Part shown: piece by piece, positions 47,249 to 56,176 of the stretch | How the letters are laid out: each line of letters starts with the position of its first letter | Position numbering within the stretch: position 1 is the first letter of the stretch | Origin: Methylobacterium sp. | Lineage (GTDB): Bacteria > Pseudomonadota > Alphaproteobacteria > Rhizobiales > Beijerinckiaceae | Reading direction: 5' to 3' | Length of the DNA stretch: 64,000 nucleotides | NCBI RefSeq assembly: GCF_019745455.1 | Contig: NZ_JAIETD010000115.1 | Coordinates: forward strand, 1 to 64,000 | Translations under genes and position numbers: made by a program | Notes under the pieces: generated by a model | Told to the model about the DNA's origin: nothing | Database searches by the model: none | Seen by the model: the letters and a program-made list of their open reading frames with translations, nothing else

Positions 47249-47344
47249 TTCCTGGGCTTCTCGTGCGGGAAACTCGGGGCATCGAGTTCAGGCTGAGGAT
47301 AACTGACCGCTCCGGTGGTCAATCACTCTCGTGACAACCGCACC

Positions 47345-47427
47345 GTCATTCCGGGGTGCCGAAGGCGAACCCGGAGTTCATCCTTGGACTGGCCGGAGGC
47401 CAGATCCGGGGGCAGCCCCGGAATGAC
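47345..47427. repeat. REP-like element with GTCATTCCGGGG arms
   Basis: Outer arms GTCATTCCGGGG (47345-47356) and CCCCGGAATGAC (47416-47427) are perfectly complementary. The interior contains a second pairing (GGACTGGCC/GGCCAG). Read on the other strand it is nearly identical to 17262-17330, the two copies being in opposite orientation about 30 kb apart. It lies in the gap between the receiver gene and the acyltransferase-ligase gene. Confidence 0.85.
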
Positions 47428-47518
47428 AGGGAGGGTGTCATCGCCGCTCGGGGATGCCGCTAACCCGAGTTGGAGAATCTTGCGCAACGTTCTGATTACA
47501 GTTCCCAGGTGAGCAACC

Positions 47519-50500
47519 TCACGCGGCCGCTTCCGCCTGTCCCTGCGCCCGCTCCTTGGCGAGCTTCGTCACGCCGACCTGGTCGACCTTGCCGGTGCCG
47601 AGCATCGGGACCTTATCGATCACCACCACCTCGGCCGGGATCGCGATCTCGGTCGCGCCCTTTCCCTTGGCGAAGGCCTGGTAATCGCCCCGGGTCGCGC
47701 CCTTGGCCTCGGTGAACAGGATCAGCCGCTCGCCCTTGCGCGGATCGGGGACCGAAGCGACGGCGCTCGGGGCGTTAGGCCAGAGCTCGGCCGCCAGCAT
47801 CTCGATGCCGGCGAGGGAGACCATCTCGCCCGCGATCTTGGCGAAGCGCTTGGCGCGGCCCTTGATCGTGATGAAGCCGGCTTGGTCGATCGTGACGATG
47901 TCGCCGGTATCGTGCCAGTTCTCGGCCGGCGGCTCGAGGACGCCCGGCTTCTCGGCGCGCAGGTAGCCGAGCATGACGTTGGGGCCGCGCACGTACAGGC
48001 GCCCGCCCTCCTCGATGCCGGGCACCGGTTCGAGCTTCGCCTCCATGCCGGGCATGATCCGGCCGACGCTGCCGAACTTGTTGAACATCGGCGTGTTCAG
48101 CGCCAGCACCGGGCCGGTCTCGGTCACGCCGTAGCCTTCGAGAATGCGCAGGCCGAACTTCTCCGCGTAGGTCCGGCGCGTCGCCTCCTTCACCGGCTCG
48201 GCGCCGGCGAGGATGTAGCGCAGGGAGCGCAGGTCGTAGGCGTGGGCGGATTTCGCGTAGCCGGTGAGGAACGTGTCGGTACCGAACAGGATCGTGGCAT
48301 TCGAGCCGTAGATGAGCTCGGGCACGATCCGGTAATGCAGCGGCGAGGGGTAGAGATAGACCGGAACGCCCGAGACCAGCGGCAGCACCAGCCCCACCGT
48401 CAGGCCGAAGGCGTGAAAGACCGGCAGGACGTTGAACACCTTGTCGGTGCGTCCGAAATCGATCCGCGCCGCCGCCTGCGCCGTGTTGGCGAGCATGTTG
48501 CGGTTGGCGAGCACCACGCCTTTGGGTGTGCCTTCGCTTCCCGAGGTGAACAGGATCGCCGCCGGGTCGTCGCCCTTGCGCTCGACGAGGGGTTTGCGCT
48601 TGGCGAGCAGGCCGCGCAGCTTGTCCAGGGTCGAGATCGTGGCGCGCACGTCTTCCAGATAGACAAGCTTCACCGCACCCTGGATCGCCTCGACGAGACT
48701 CCCGAGCCGGGCCTTTTCGATAAAGCCGCGCGAGGTCAGGATCGTCGTCACCTCGGCCGCCTTGCAGGCCGAGAGGATGTTGGCGGGGCCGGCCGAGAAG
48801 TTGATCATGGCCGGCACCCGGTCGGCCGAGGCCAGGGCGAAGAAGGTCGCGGCGGCGCCGTTGGCGTTGGGCAACATAAGGCCGATCGGGCGGCCCTCGG
48901 GCGCCAGCGGCATCAGCTTGCGGCCCAGCACCGTCGCACCCATCACGAGGCGGGAATAGGAGAGCTTGCCGGTGATCGGATCCTCCACCGCCGTGCGGCG
49001 CCAGCCGTAATCCTCGCCGGCCGCGATGAGCGATTCCATCAGGCCGCGGTCGATCGACGTCGTGTTGAAGACGAGGTCCGACATGATGCCGTAGAGGGCA
49101 GCGCCCGCGGCCTGGCGGCGGTTCTTGCCCTTGAGGGCCTCGTCGACGCTGAGCCGCACCGGCGGCATGATCGTGACCGTCACCTTCGGCCACCAGCGGC
49201 GGCGGACCTGGGCGCGGGAGAGGCGCGAGAAGGCGGTCTTCTCCAGGCCCTCGATCTTCACCGGCACCACCATGGCACCGGACTTGTCGGCGATGAGGCC
49301 GGCGCCGTCATAGACCTTCATCAGGCTGCCGGTGACGGTGAGACGGCCCTCGGGGAAGATGATCAGGGTCTCGCCGGATTTGACCGCATTGATCAGCGTG
49401 CGCGTCGCCATCGGTTTGGTCGGGTCGAGAGGCATCGCCCGTGTGATCCTGAGGAAGGGCTTCACCCACCAGCGCTGCGCGATGCCGTGGTCGATGGCGA
49501 AGACCGGCTCCTGCTCGAGCAGCGAGAGGGCAAGCGGCGCATCGAGGAACGAGACATGGTTGAGGGCGATGATGGCGTTGGGGCCGGCCGCCTCGACATT
49601 CTCCAGGCCGCGCACTTCGAGCCGGTAGAAGGCCCGGAACAGGATCGAGAGGAAGTCCCGGAACGGACTCGTCGGCATCACCTTCAGGATCACCGCGCCG
49701 GCGACGAGATTGAGGACGGAGATCAGCGCGAACAAAGCCGGCATCGACCAGCCCGCACCCTGCAGGGCTGCGAGGCCTAAGGTGCCGCCCACCATGAAGG
49801 CGGCGGTGAGGACGTTGACGGCGCCGATGACGCGGGCGCGCTTCTCCTTGTCGGTCCAGGCCTGCACGGCGGCGAAGGAAGGCACGATGTAGAGGCCGCC
49901 CGCCATGGCGAGGCCGACGAGGTCGATGGTGACGCGAAGCCCCGTGCCGGTCGCGAGGAAGGCGCCGGCGCCGAGCAATTCGCCGGTGCCTGCGGGCAGG
50001 TGGGACAGGGTCCAGGCGAGGTCGAGGCCGAACAGGCCCATCAGGACGGCGCCGATCGGCGTCGGCAGAAGCACGATGCGGCCGCTGGCGAGCCAGGAGG
50101 CGAGGCCGGAGCCGAGGGCGATGCCCACCGAGAACATGGCGAGCAGCAGGGTCACCACGGTCTCGGAGCCGTGGAGGCTGTCCTTGACCATGACGGGCAG
50201 GAGCGAGAGCACCACCGCGCCGACGAGCCAGAACCAGCTCACGATGAGCGAGCCGCGCCACAGCCGCGTATCGGACCACAGGTCGAGCAGCAGATCACGG
50301 GTCGAGCGGGCGATATTGGGATCGACCTTGAGATCGGGAGCGCCTTCGCCGGTGCGCGGGATGAACCGGGCGCAGAGCCAGCACAGGACCGCGAAGGCCA
50401 TGATCATCACGCTGAAGAGCACGGGCTCTCCGCCCATGGCGGTAGCGAGACCCGCCACGATGGTGCCGAGCAGGATGGCCAGAAAGGTCGCGCCCTCGAT

Positions 50501-50941
50501 CAGCGCGTTGCCGGCGGGCAGCTCGGCCCGCTTCAGGTGATCGGGAAGGATGCCGTACTTGATCGGACCGAACAGGGCCGCGACCACGCCGAAGAGGCCG
50601 AGGGCCACGAACAGGACCGGCACCGAGTGGAGCGAGAACCCGAGGACCGCGGTGCCGGCGGCGAAGATCTCGGCAAACTTCAGGCGCTTCGCGACCACCG
50701 CCTTGTCGTAGCGGTCGGCGAGCTGTCCGCCGAGGCCCGAGAGGATGAAGAACGGGCCGATGAAGACGGCGCTCGCGAGGGTCACCAGTGTCGCGGCGGA
50801 GGCGCCCTCGCCCGATTGCGCGACCTTGTAGAGGATCAGGAAAGCGAGCGCGTTCTTCAGGAAGTTGTCGTTGAAGGCCGAGAAGAACTGGCACCAGAAC
50901 AGGGGCGCGAAGCGGCGCGCGGTCATCAATGTGCGGAACAT
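47519..50941 (-). CDS. MFS - acyltransferase - acyl-ACP synthetase fusion (Aas type)
   Basis: An 1140-residue three-domain protein. Residues 1-415 are a major-facilitator transporter of the LplT type (FWCQFFSAFNDNFLKNALAFLILY, then about 12 helices). Residues 425-620 are a PlsC acyltransferase with NHVSFLDAPL (H-x4-D) and FPEGRLTVTGS. Residues 640-1130 are an AMP-forming ligase with ILFTSGSEGTPKGVV, EGYGVTETGPVLALN and WHDTGDI. In enterobacteria LplT and Aas are separate and repair lysophospholipids; the fusion joins flipping and reacylation. TetR-family and aas-type genes are divergent. Confidence 0.9.
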   Translation of the reverse strand: MFRTLMTARRFAPLFWCQFFSAFNDNFLKNALAFLILYKVAQSGEGASAATLVTLASAVFIGPFFILSGLGGQLADRYDKAVVAKRLKFAEIFAAGTAVLGFSLHSVPVLFVALGLFGVVAALFGPIKYGILPDHLKRAELPAGNALIEGATFLAILLGTIVAGLATAMGGEPVLFSVMIMAFAVLCWLCARFIPRTGEGAPDLKVDPNIARSTRDLLLDLWSDTRLWRGSLIVSWFWLVGAVVLSLLPVMVKDSLHGSETVVTLLLAMFSVGIALGSGLASWLASGRIVLLPTPIGAVLMGLFGLDLAWTLSHLPAGTGELLGAGAFLATGTGLRVTIDLVGLAMAGGLYIVPSFAAVQAWTDKEKRARVIGAVNVLTAAFMVGGTLGLAALQGAGWSMPALFALISVLNLVAGAVILKVMPTSPFRDFLSILFRAFYRLEVRGLENVEAAGPNAIIALNHVSFLDAPLALSLLEQEPVFAIDHGIAQRWWVKPFLRITRAMPLDPTKPMATRTLINAVKSGETLIIFPEGRLTVTGSLMKVYDGAGLIADKSGAMVVPVKIEGLEKTAFSRLSRAQVRRRWWPKVTVTIMPPVRLSVDEALKGKNRRQAAGAALYGIMSDLVFNTTSIDRGLMESLIAAGEDYGWRRTAVEDPITGKLSYSRLVMGATVLGRKLMPLAPEGRPIGLMLPNANGAAATFFALASADRVPAMINFSAGPANILSACKAAEVTTILTSRGFIEKARLGSLVEAIQGAVKLVYLEDVRATISTLDKLRGLLAKRKPLVERKGDDPAAILFTSGSEGTPKGVVLANRNMLANTAQAAARIDFGRTDKVFNVLPVFHAFGLTVGLVLPLVSGVPVYLYPSPLHYRIVPELIYGSNATILFGTDTFLTGYAKSAHAYDLRSLRYILAGAEPVKEATRRTYAEKFGLRILEGYGVTETGPVLALNTPMFNKFGSVGRIMPGMEAKLEPVPGIEEGGRLYVRGPNVMLGYLRAEKPGVLEPPAENWHDTGDIVTIDQAGFITIKGRAKRFAKIAGEMVSLAGIEMLAAELWPNAPSAVASVPDPRKGERLILFTEAKGATRGDYQAFAKGKGATEIAIPAEVVVIDKVPMLGTGKVDQVGVTKLAKERAQGQAEAAA

Positions 50942-51156
50942 GGTCGTCTCCTCGGCCGAGCAGCATGACTGCCCGGCTCATAACGAAGCGTCAAACCGGC
51001 ACCTTCGAGTCTCGCAATCGAGCTTCTTCGGCGCTTTGAACGACGTACAAATGATGACGTCGATTGGTACGGCGTGCAATCTTGATCTCGGCCTTCGCGC
51101 CTTCTAAGCCCACGGACGGTGCGGACGCGCACGGAGCCGGGAAGCGAGGACCACAA

Positions 51157-51810
51157 ATGCCCAAGCATCCTGCAGAACCCAACGAGGCCATCGCCGAGAA
51201 GCCCAGGCGCGGCACCGGCCCTCGCGGCGAGCACAGCCGCGACGAGTTCGCGGCCCTCGTCACCAAGGCGGCCGAGAGCCTGGTGCGGGCCGAGGGGCCA
51301 CGCGGCCTCGGCATGCGTCGGCTGGCCCAAGCGATCGGCTATGCGCCGAACTCGATCTACAATGCGGTCGGCGATCTCGACGCCGTCGCCATGCGGGTGA
51401 ATGCCCGGACCCTGGCGCGACTGCACGCGGCGCTCTCAGGCTCGGTCCAACCCGACCGACCGGCTCGCGACAACGCGCTGGCGGTCGCCGATACCTACCT
51501 CGCCTTCGTTGCCGCCGATCCCAAGGTCTGGAGCCTCGTCTTCGAGCATAGTCTTGCGCCGGATTCGGCGTTTCCCGAATGGTACGCGGCGGCCCTGGCG
51601 CAGGCGACCGATCTCGTCGACCGCGTGCTTCAGCCGCTGATCCCCGATGCGGCGGAGCGTCGCCAAGCGGTGGCGACCCTCTGGGCCGGCCTCCACGGCC
51701 TCGCCTCGCTCTCGACCTCGAACAAGCTCGCGGTGCTGACACCGGAGCCGCCGCGCGACCTGGCGCGACTTCTCGTCCGGCGGTTTCTCAGCTCTCCAGG
51801 GACACCTTGA
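51157..51810 (+). CDS. TetR-family transcriptional regulator
   Basis: About 217 residues from the ATG at 51157. The N-terminal helix-turn-helix covers about 35-75 (LVTKAAESLVRAEGPRGLGMRRLAQAIGYAPNSIYNAVGDLDAV). The C-terminal ligand domain is of the WHG type, with the signature TLWAGLHGLASLSTSNKL. It is divergent from the Aas-type fusion across 215 bases and may control it. Its last 23 bases overlap the convergent parB gene. Confidence 0.88.
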   Translation: MPKHPAEPNEAIAEKPRRGTGPRGEHSRDEFAALVTKAAESLVRAEGPRGLGMRRLAQAIGYAPNSIYNAVGDLDAVAMRVNARTLARLHAALSGSVQPDRPARDNALAVADTYLAFVAADPKVWSLVFEHSLAPDSAFPEWYAAALAQATDLVDRVLQPLIPDAAERRQAVATLWAGLHGLASLSTSNKLAVLTPEPPRDLARLLVRRFLSSPGTP

Positions 51811-52693
51811 ACCGCCGGCACAGGCCGTCAAGTTCGGCTTCGGTCTCGTAGCGGATGCGTATCTCGCCGGGCCCGGTGCCCTTCGGCTTGAACGAGACCG
51901 GGACACCGAGGGCGCGGGCCATGGCGCGTTCCAGCGTCCGGCTGGCGGGATCGGCCTCGGTGGGTTTGCGGGAGCGCGGGCGCGGCATTTCCTCGCCCTG
52001 CTGCGTCTCGGAGGCGGCGAGCGCTTCGACTTCGCGTACGGACAGCCCCTCGGCGACGATGCGGCGGGCGACCGCCTCCGGATCCTTCACCGCGAGGAGC
52101 GCGCGGGCGTGACCGGCGGTGATCTCTCCCGCCGCGACCCGCTCCTGGATCGGCAGCGGAAGCTGGAGCAGCCGCAGCGTATTGGCGAGATGGCTGCGGC
52201 TCTTGCCGAGAATCTCGGCGAGCTCGGTCTGCGTGTAGCGGAACTCGCTCATCAGGCGCTCGTAGCCCGCCGCCTCCTCGATCGCGTTGAGGTCTGAGCG
52301 CTGCACGTTCTCCAGAATCGCATATTCGAGCGACGTGCGGTCGTCGATCTCGACTGTGACGACGGGCACCTCGTTGAGCCCAGCCCGTTGGGCCGCGCGC
52401 CAGCGGCGCTCCCCGGCCACGATCTCGTAGGTGTCCGGCACGCCGGCCAGCGCCCGCACCACGATGGGTTGGATGACGCCCCGCACCTTGATGGAGGCTG
52501 CGAGCTCGTCGAGTTCGGGGTCGTTGAAGCGCCGGCGCGGGTTGCGCGGGTTCGGGCGCAGGAACTCGACCGCGACCTTGCGCTGGGCATGGGACTTATT
52601 GGCGTCCCCGCCCTCGTCACCGAAATCACCGAAATCACCGATCAGGGCCGCCAGGCCGCGCCCCAGACGGGGTCGCACCGCATCATCCGCCAT
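51788..52693 (-). CDS. parB: chromosome partitioning protein ParB
   Basis: A 301-residue ParB. The N-terminus RPRLGRGLAALIGD is typical of chromosomal ParB. The CTPase domain shows LRPNPRNPRRRFNDPELDELAASIK and VAGERRWRAAQRAGL (the GERRxRA nucleotide motif). The parS-reading helix-turn-helix is YTQTELAEILGKSRSHLANTLRLLQLP, and the C-terminal dimerisation domain ends in KVSLES. ParB loads at parS sites (6050, 54154 and 56147 here) and with ParA segregates the origin. The start is the ATG at 52693; a TTG at 52699 is also open. It follows parA by 42 bases. Confidence 0.96.
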   Translation of the reverse strand: MADDAVRPRLGRGLAALIGDFGDFGDEGGDANKSHAQRKVAVEFLRPNPRNPRRRFNDPELDELAASIKVRGVIQPIVVRALAGVPDTYEIVAGERRWRAAQRAGLNEVPVVTVEIDDRTSLEYAILENVQRSDLNAIEEAAGYERLMSEFRYTQTELAEILGKSRSHLANTLRLLQLPLPIQERVAAGEITAGHARALLAVKDPEAVARRIVAEGLSVREVEALAASETQQGEEMPRPRSRKPTEADPASRTLERAMARALGVPVSFKPKGTGPGEIRIRYETEAELDGLCRRFKVSLES

Positions 52694-52735
52694 AGCCAAC
52701 CGCTTCTCATCCTTTTACGCAACGAAATCAGTAAA

Positions 52736-53578
52736 TTAGGCCGCCTGAGGCAGGCGCCCCTCACGCTGGATGATCTCCGAGGCGAGGCGCAGATAGGCCT
52801 GAGAGCCGGCGCATTTCAGATCGTAGAGCAGCACCGGCTTGCCGTGCGAGGGGGCCTCGGAAACGCGGACGTTGCGCGGGATCATGGTCTCGTAGACCTT
52901 GTCGCCCATGAAGCTGCGCACGTCCGCCACCACCTGGGCCGAGAGGTTGTTGCGCGGGTCGAACATGGTGAGGACGATGCCCTGGATGGTCAGGCGCGGG
53001 TTCAGGGCGCCGCGGACCTGCTCGACGGTGCGCAGGAGTTGGCTCAGGCCTTCGAGGGCGAAGAACTCGCATTGCAGCGGCACCAGCACCGCGTCGGCGG
53101 CGGCCAGAGCATTGATGGTGAGGAGATTGAGCGAGGGCGGGCAATCGATCAGCACGTAGGAGATGCCCTCCATCGGTCCCGACTGGCCAACCTCTTTGAG
53201 GACATGGCGCAGGCGGTGCGCGCGGTCCGCCGAACTCGCCATCTCCATCTCGAGACCGAGGAGATCCATCGTCGAGGGCGCTACGAAGAGCCGCGGGACA
53301 GCTGTCGGCACCACTGCCTCGGCGAGGGAAGCCTCACCGGCAAGCACGTGATAGGTGGATATCTTTCGTGAGCGCCGATCGATGCCGAGGCCCGTCGAGG
53401 CATTGCCCTGGGGATCGAGATCGATCACCAGCACCCGTTCGCCGATCGCCGCCAAAGCGGTCCCAAGATTGATCGCCGTCGTGGTCTTGCCGACGCCGCC
53501 CTTCTGGTTGGCGAGCGCGAGGATGCGCAAGGGGCGCTCCGGCATCGGGCCGGACGAGAGTGACGGAGGGTTCGTCAT
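52736..53578 (-). CDS. parA: chromosome partitioning ATPase ParA
   Basis: A 280-residue ParA/Soj ATPase. The deviant Walker A is ALANQKGGVGKTTTAINLG, Walker A' is VLVIDLDPQGNASTGLGI, and Walker B is YVLIDCPPSLNLLTINAL. It forms gradients on the nucleoid that pull ParB-parS complexes. The ATG at 53578 overlaps the rsmG stop (ATGA). The order rsmG-parA-parB is characteristic of origin-proximal DNA. Confidence 0.96.
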   Translation of the reverse strand: MTNPPSLSSGPMPERPLRILALANQKGGVGKTTTAINLGTALAAIGERVLVIDLDPQGNASTGLGIDRRSRKISTYHVLAGEASLAEAVVPTAVPRLFVAPSTMDLLGLEMEMASSADRAHRLRHVLKEVGQSGPMEGISYVLIDCPPSLNLLTINALAAADAVLVPLQCEFFALEGLSQLLRTVEQVRGALNPRLTIQGIVLTMFDPRNNLSAQVVADVRSFMGDKVYETMIPRNVRVSEAPSHGKPVLLYDLKCAGSQAYLRLASEIIQREGRLPQAA

Positions 53579-54210
53579 GAATCCACGCGGGAGAGGGCAG
53601 TGACGCGGACGATCCGCGCATCCGACTCGGTCCGGCTCGGCACCAAATCGTAAACGAATCTCCACTCTTGCGCGGCTTCGGTCAATTCCGCATCGACGTC
53701 ACGACCCTTCGGAAACAGACCAGTGGTGCCTGTTGTCAACAACGGCTCGGTCCAGGCGAGCAACTGGCGCAAGGGTGCGAGGGCGCGGGCGCAGACAATA
53801 CCGGTTCCGACATGGCTCGCGACGACATCCTCGATCCGGGCGTTGTAGACCTTCGCCGGCGCCTTGGTGAGGCGAGCGGCTTCGGTGAGGAAGGCGCATT
53901 TGCGCGCATTGCTCTCGACGAGGTCGACGGCAAAGCCTGGCCGCTCGCGCCCGGCAATGGCGAGGATGAGGCCGGGAATGCCCGCACCGGAGCCGAGGTC
54001 GAGCCAGCGCGTCGCCTCCGGCGCCAGATCGAGAAGCTGCAGCGCATCGGCGATATGCCGGGTCCAGACCTGCTTCAGGGTCGCCGGACCGACGAGGTTC
54101 TTCACGCTCTGCCAGCGCCTAAGCTGCTCGATATAGAGATCCAGGGCAGCGGATGTTTCACGTGAAACATCCGCCTGAGCCAGAACACGGGTGCGGTCGT
54201 CAATGGGCAT
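53575..54210 (-). CDS. rsmG: 16S rRNA (guanine-527-N7)-methyltransferase RsmG
   Basis: A 211-residue SAM-dependent methyltransferase (formerly GidB) modifying G527 of 16S rRNA. WLDLGSGAGIPGLILAIAG is motif I, followed by DLVESNARKCAFLTEAARL and CARALAPLRQLLAW. It overlaps parA by four bases and shares one base with the mnmG stop. The codons for VSRET near its N-terminus are a perfect parS site. Confidence 0.95.
   Translation of the reverse strand: MPIDDRTRVLAQADVSRETSAALDLYIEQLRRWQSVKNLVGPATLKQVWTRHIADALQLLDLAPEATRWLDLGSGAGIPGLILAIAGRERPGFAVDLVESNARKCAFLTEAARLTKAPAKVYNARIEDVVASHVGTGIVCARALAPLRQLLAWTEPLLTTGTTGLFPKGRDVDAELTEAAQEWRFVYDLVPSRTESDARIVRVTALSRVDS
54154..54169. other. parS site (perfect), inside rsmG
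   Basis: TGTTTCACGTGAAACA matches the ParB-binding consensus at all 16 positions. It lies in coding sequence near the 5' end of rsmG, about 1.5 kb from parB. GGATG and CATCC extend the dyad on both sides. Confidence 0.95.
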
Positions 54211-56090
54211 CAGGCGCCGAGAGTCGGCGCGCGAGAACCGCGCCGAGCATGGGCAGCCAGCAACGTCAGGGCCGCCGGGGTGACACCCTCAATCCGTGCA
54301 GCTTGTCCCAAGGTCCCAGGGCGAACGGTTTCCAGCTTCGCCCGCATCTCGTTCGAAAGGCCGGGAATGGCCGCATAATCGAACCCACCCGACAGGACAA
54401 CGCCCTCGTCGCGCCGGAAGGCGGCGATGTCGGCTTTCTGCCGGTCCAGATAGACCGCGTAGGTCGCATCGGTCGTAAGCCGATCCGCAATCCGCGCCGG
54501 CACCTCGGCGAGTTGCGGCCAGATTGCTGCGAGGCGGTCCCAGCCGATCTCAGGGTAGGACAGGAGTTGGTAGGCGCTGCGACGGATGCCGTCCTGATTG
54601 AGGGCGATACCCTGACCGGCGGCTTGTGAGGGCGTGAGGCTCAGGGTCTCAAGCTGCCGGCGTCCCTCGTCGAGCACAGCCTGATCCGCCTCGAAATGCG
54701 CGGCTCGGTGCGAGCCGACGCAGCCGAGTTCGATCCCCCGTGGGGTCAGTCGCTCGTCGGCATTGTCCACTCGCAACGACAACCGGTATTCCGACCGCGA
54801 GGTGAACATCCGGTAGGGCTCGCTCACCCCGTGAGTCACGAGATCGTCGATCATGACTCCGAGATAGGATTCGGCCCGGTCGAACACGGCCGGCGGCGAT
54901 CCACCGACGAAGCGCGCCGCGTTGAGCCCAGCCACCATCCCTTGAGCCGCAGCCTCTTCATAACCAGTGGTGCCGTTGATCTGGCCGGCGAGGAACAGGC
55001 CGGGCAGGCGCCGGGTCTGGAGCGAAGCGTCGAGCTCGCGCGGATCGACGTAATCGTACTCGATGGCGTAGCCCGGCCGCAGGATGGTCGCTCGGCCAAG
55101 GCCCGGAATCAGGCGGATGAGAGCATGCTGCACCTCCTCCGGCAGCGCCGTCGAGATTCCGTTCGGGTAGATCGTCGGGTCGTCGAGCCCTTCCGGCTCG
55201 AGGAAGATCTGGTGGCCCTCGCGATCGCCGAAACGCACCACCTTGTCCTCGATCGAAGGGCAGTAGCGCGGGCCACGGCTCGCGATTCCGCCGGAATACA
55301 TCGGCGAGCGGTGCAGATTGGCGCGGATCAAGTCGTGGACCGCTTGGCTCGTGCGGGTGATGCCGCACTGGATCTGCGGCGTGGTGATCCGGTCGGTGAG
55401 CGACGAGAACGGTACCGGCTCCTCGTCGGCCGATTGCATCTCGAGACCCGCCCAGTCGACGGTGCGCCCGTCGAGCCGTGGCGGAGTCCCGGTCTTGAGG
55501 CGGCCGAGACGAAACCCATGACGGTCGAGGGTCTCGGCGAGGCCGATCGAAGGCCCCTCCCCTGCCCGGCCGGCAGGAGTTTGCGTTTCGCCGATATGGA
55601 TCAGGCCGCGAAGGAACGTGCCGGTGGTGATCACCACTGCAGCACAGGTGAGAGTTCGACCATCGGTAAGGTCGACTCCCACAACATTGCGGTTCCTCTC
55701 GACGAGATCACCGGCCTCGCCTTCTATGACGATGAGGTTTGGGGTCTCGGCAATGGCCGCCTGCATCGCCGCAGCGTAGAGCTTGCGATCGGCTTGGGTG
55801 CGTGGCCCACGAACAGCTGGACCCTTGCGCCGATTAAGGAGACGGAACTGGATGCCGGACGCATCCGCGACTCGCCCCATAAGCCCGTCGAGGGCATCGA
55901 CTTCACGGACGAGATGACCCTTACCCAATCCGCCGATCGCCGGGTTGCACGACATCGCCCCGATGGTCGAAGCGCGATGTGTCACGAGAGCGGTGCGCGC
56001 GCCGGTCCGTGCCGAGGCAGCAGCGGCCTCTACGCCGGCATGGCCGCCGCCAATCACCACGACATCGAAGGAATTGGGATGAGGAGACAT
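54210..56090 (-). CDS. mnmG: tRNA U34 carboxymethylaminomethyl-modifying enzyme MnmG
   Basis: A 626-residue FAD-dependent protein (GidA) that with MnmE installs the 5-carboxymethylaminomethyl group on U34. The FAD motif is [43 protein letters not shown] and [12 protein letters not shown] are family hallmarks, and the C-terminal MnmE-binding helices end near [11 protein letters not shown] perfect parS lies 57 bases upstream of its start. Its partner mnmE is separated from it by two unrelated genes. Confidence 0.97.
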   Translation of the reverse strand: MSPHPNSFDVVVIGGGHAGVEAAAASARTGARTALVTHRASTIGAMSCNPAIGGLGKGHLVREVDALDGLMGRVADASGIQFRLLNRRKGPAVRGPRTQADRKLYAAAMQAAIAETPNLIVIEGEAGDLVERNRNVVGVDLTDGRTLTCAAVVITTGTFLRGLIHIGETQTPAGRAGEGPSIGLAETLDRHGFRLGRLKTGTPPRLDGRTVDWAGLEMQSADEEPVPFSSLTDRITTPQIQCGITRTSQAVHDLIRANLHRSPMYSGGIASRGPRYCPSIEDKVVRFGDREGHQIFLEPEGLDDPTIYPNGISTALPEEVQHALIRLIPGLGRATILRPGYAIEYDYVDPRELDASLQTRRLPGLFLAGQINGTTGYEEAAAQGMVAGLNAARFVGGSPPAVFDRAESYLGVMIDDLVTHGVSEPYRMFTSRSEYRLSLRVDNADERLTPRGIELGCVGSHRAAHFEADQAVLDEGRRQLETLSLTPSQAAGQGIALNQDGIRRSAYQLLSYPEIGWDRLAAIWPQLAEVPARIADRLTTDATYAVYLDRQKADIAAFRRDEGVVLSGGFDYAAIPGLSNEMRAKLETVRPGTLGQAARIEGVTPAALTLLAAHARRGSRAPTLGA

Positions 56091-56146
56091 GCGCGTGATT
56101 ACGCGGGCCGCATTATGTCCGTCAACGGCGGCGCCCCGAGCCGTGA

Positions 56147-56162
56147 TGTTTCACGTGAAACA
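56147..56162. other. parS site (perfect), upstream of mnmG
   Basis: TGTTTCACGTGAAACA matches the consensus completely, and the dyad extends through GTGA/TCAC. It lies in the 86-base gap between mnmG and the SGNH-hydrolase gene, so the inserted gene pair abuts a ParB site. Confidence 0.95.
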
Positions 56163-56176
56163 TCACGACTACCGGC

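Noticed and set aside
47882..49780. 632-codon forward frame opposite the Aas-type fusion
   Set aside because: It lies antisense to conserved PlsC and ligase motifs and has shadow-frame composition.
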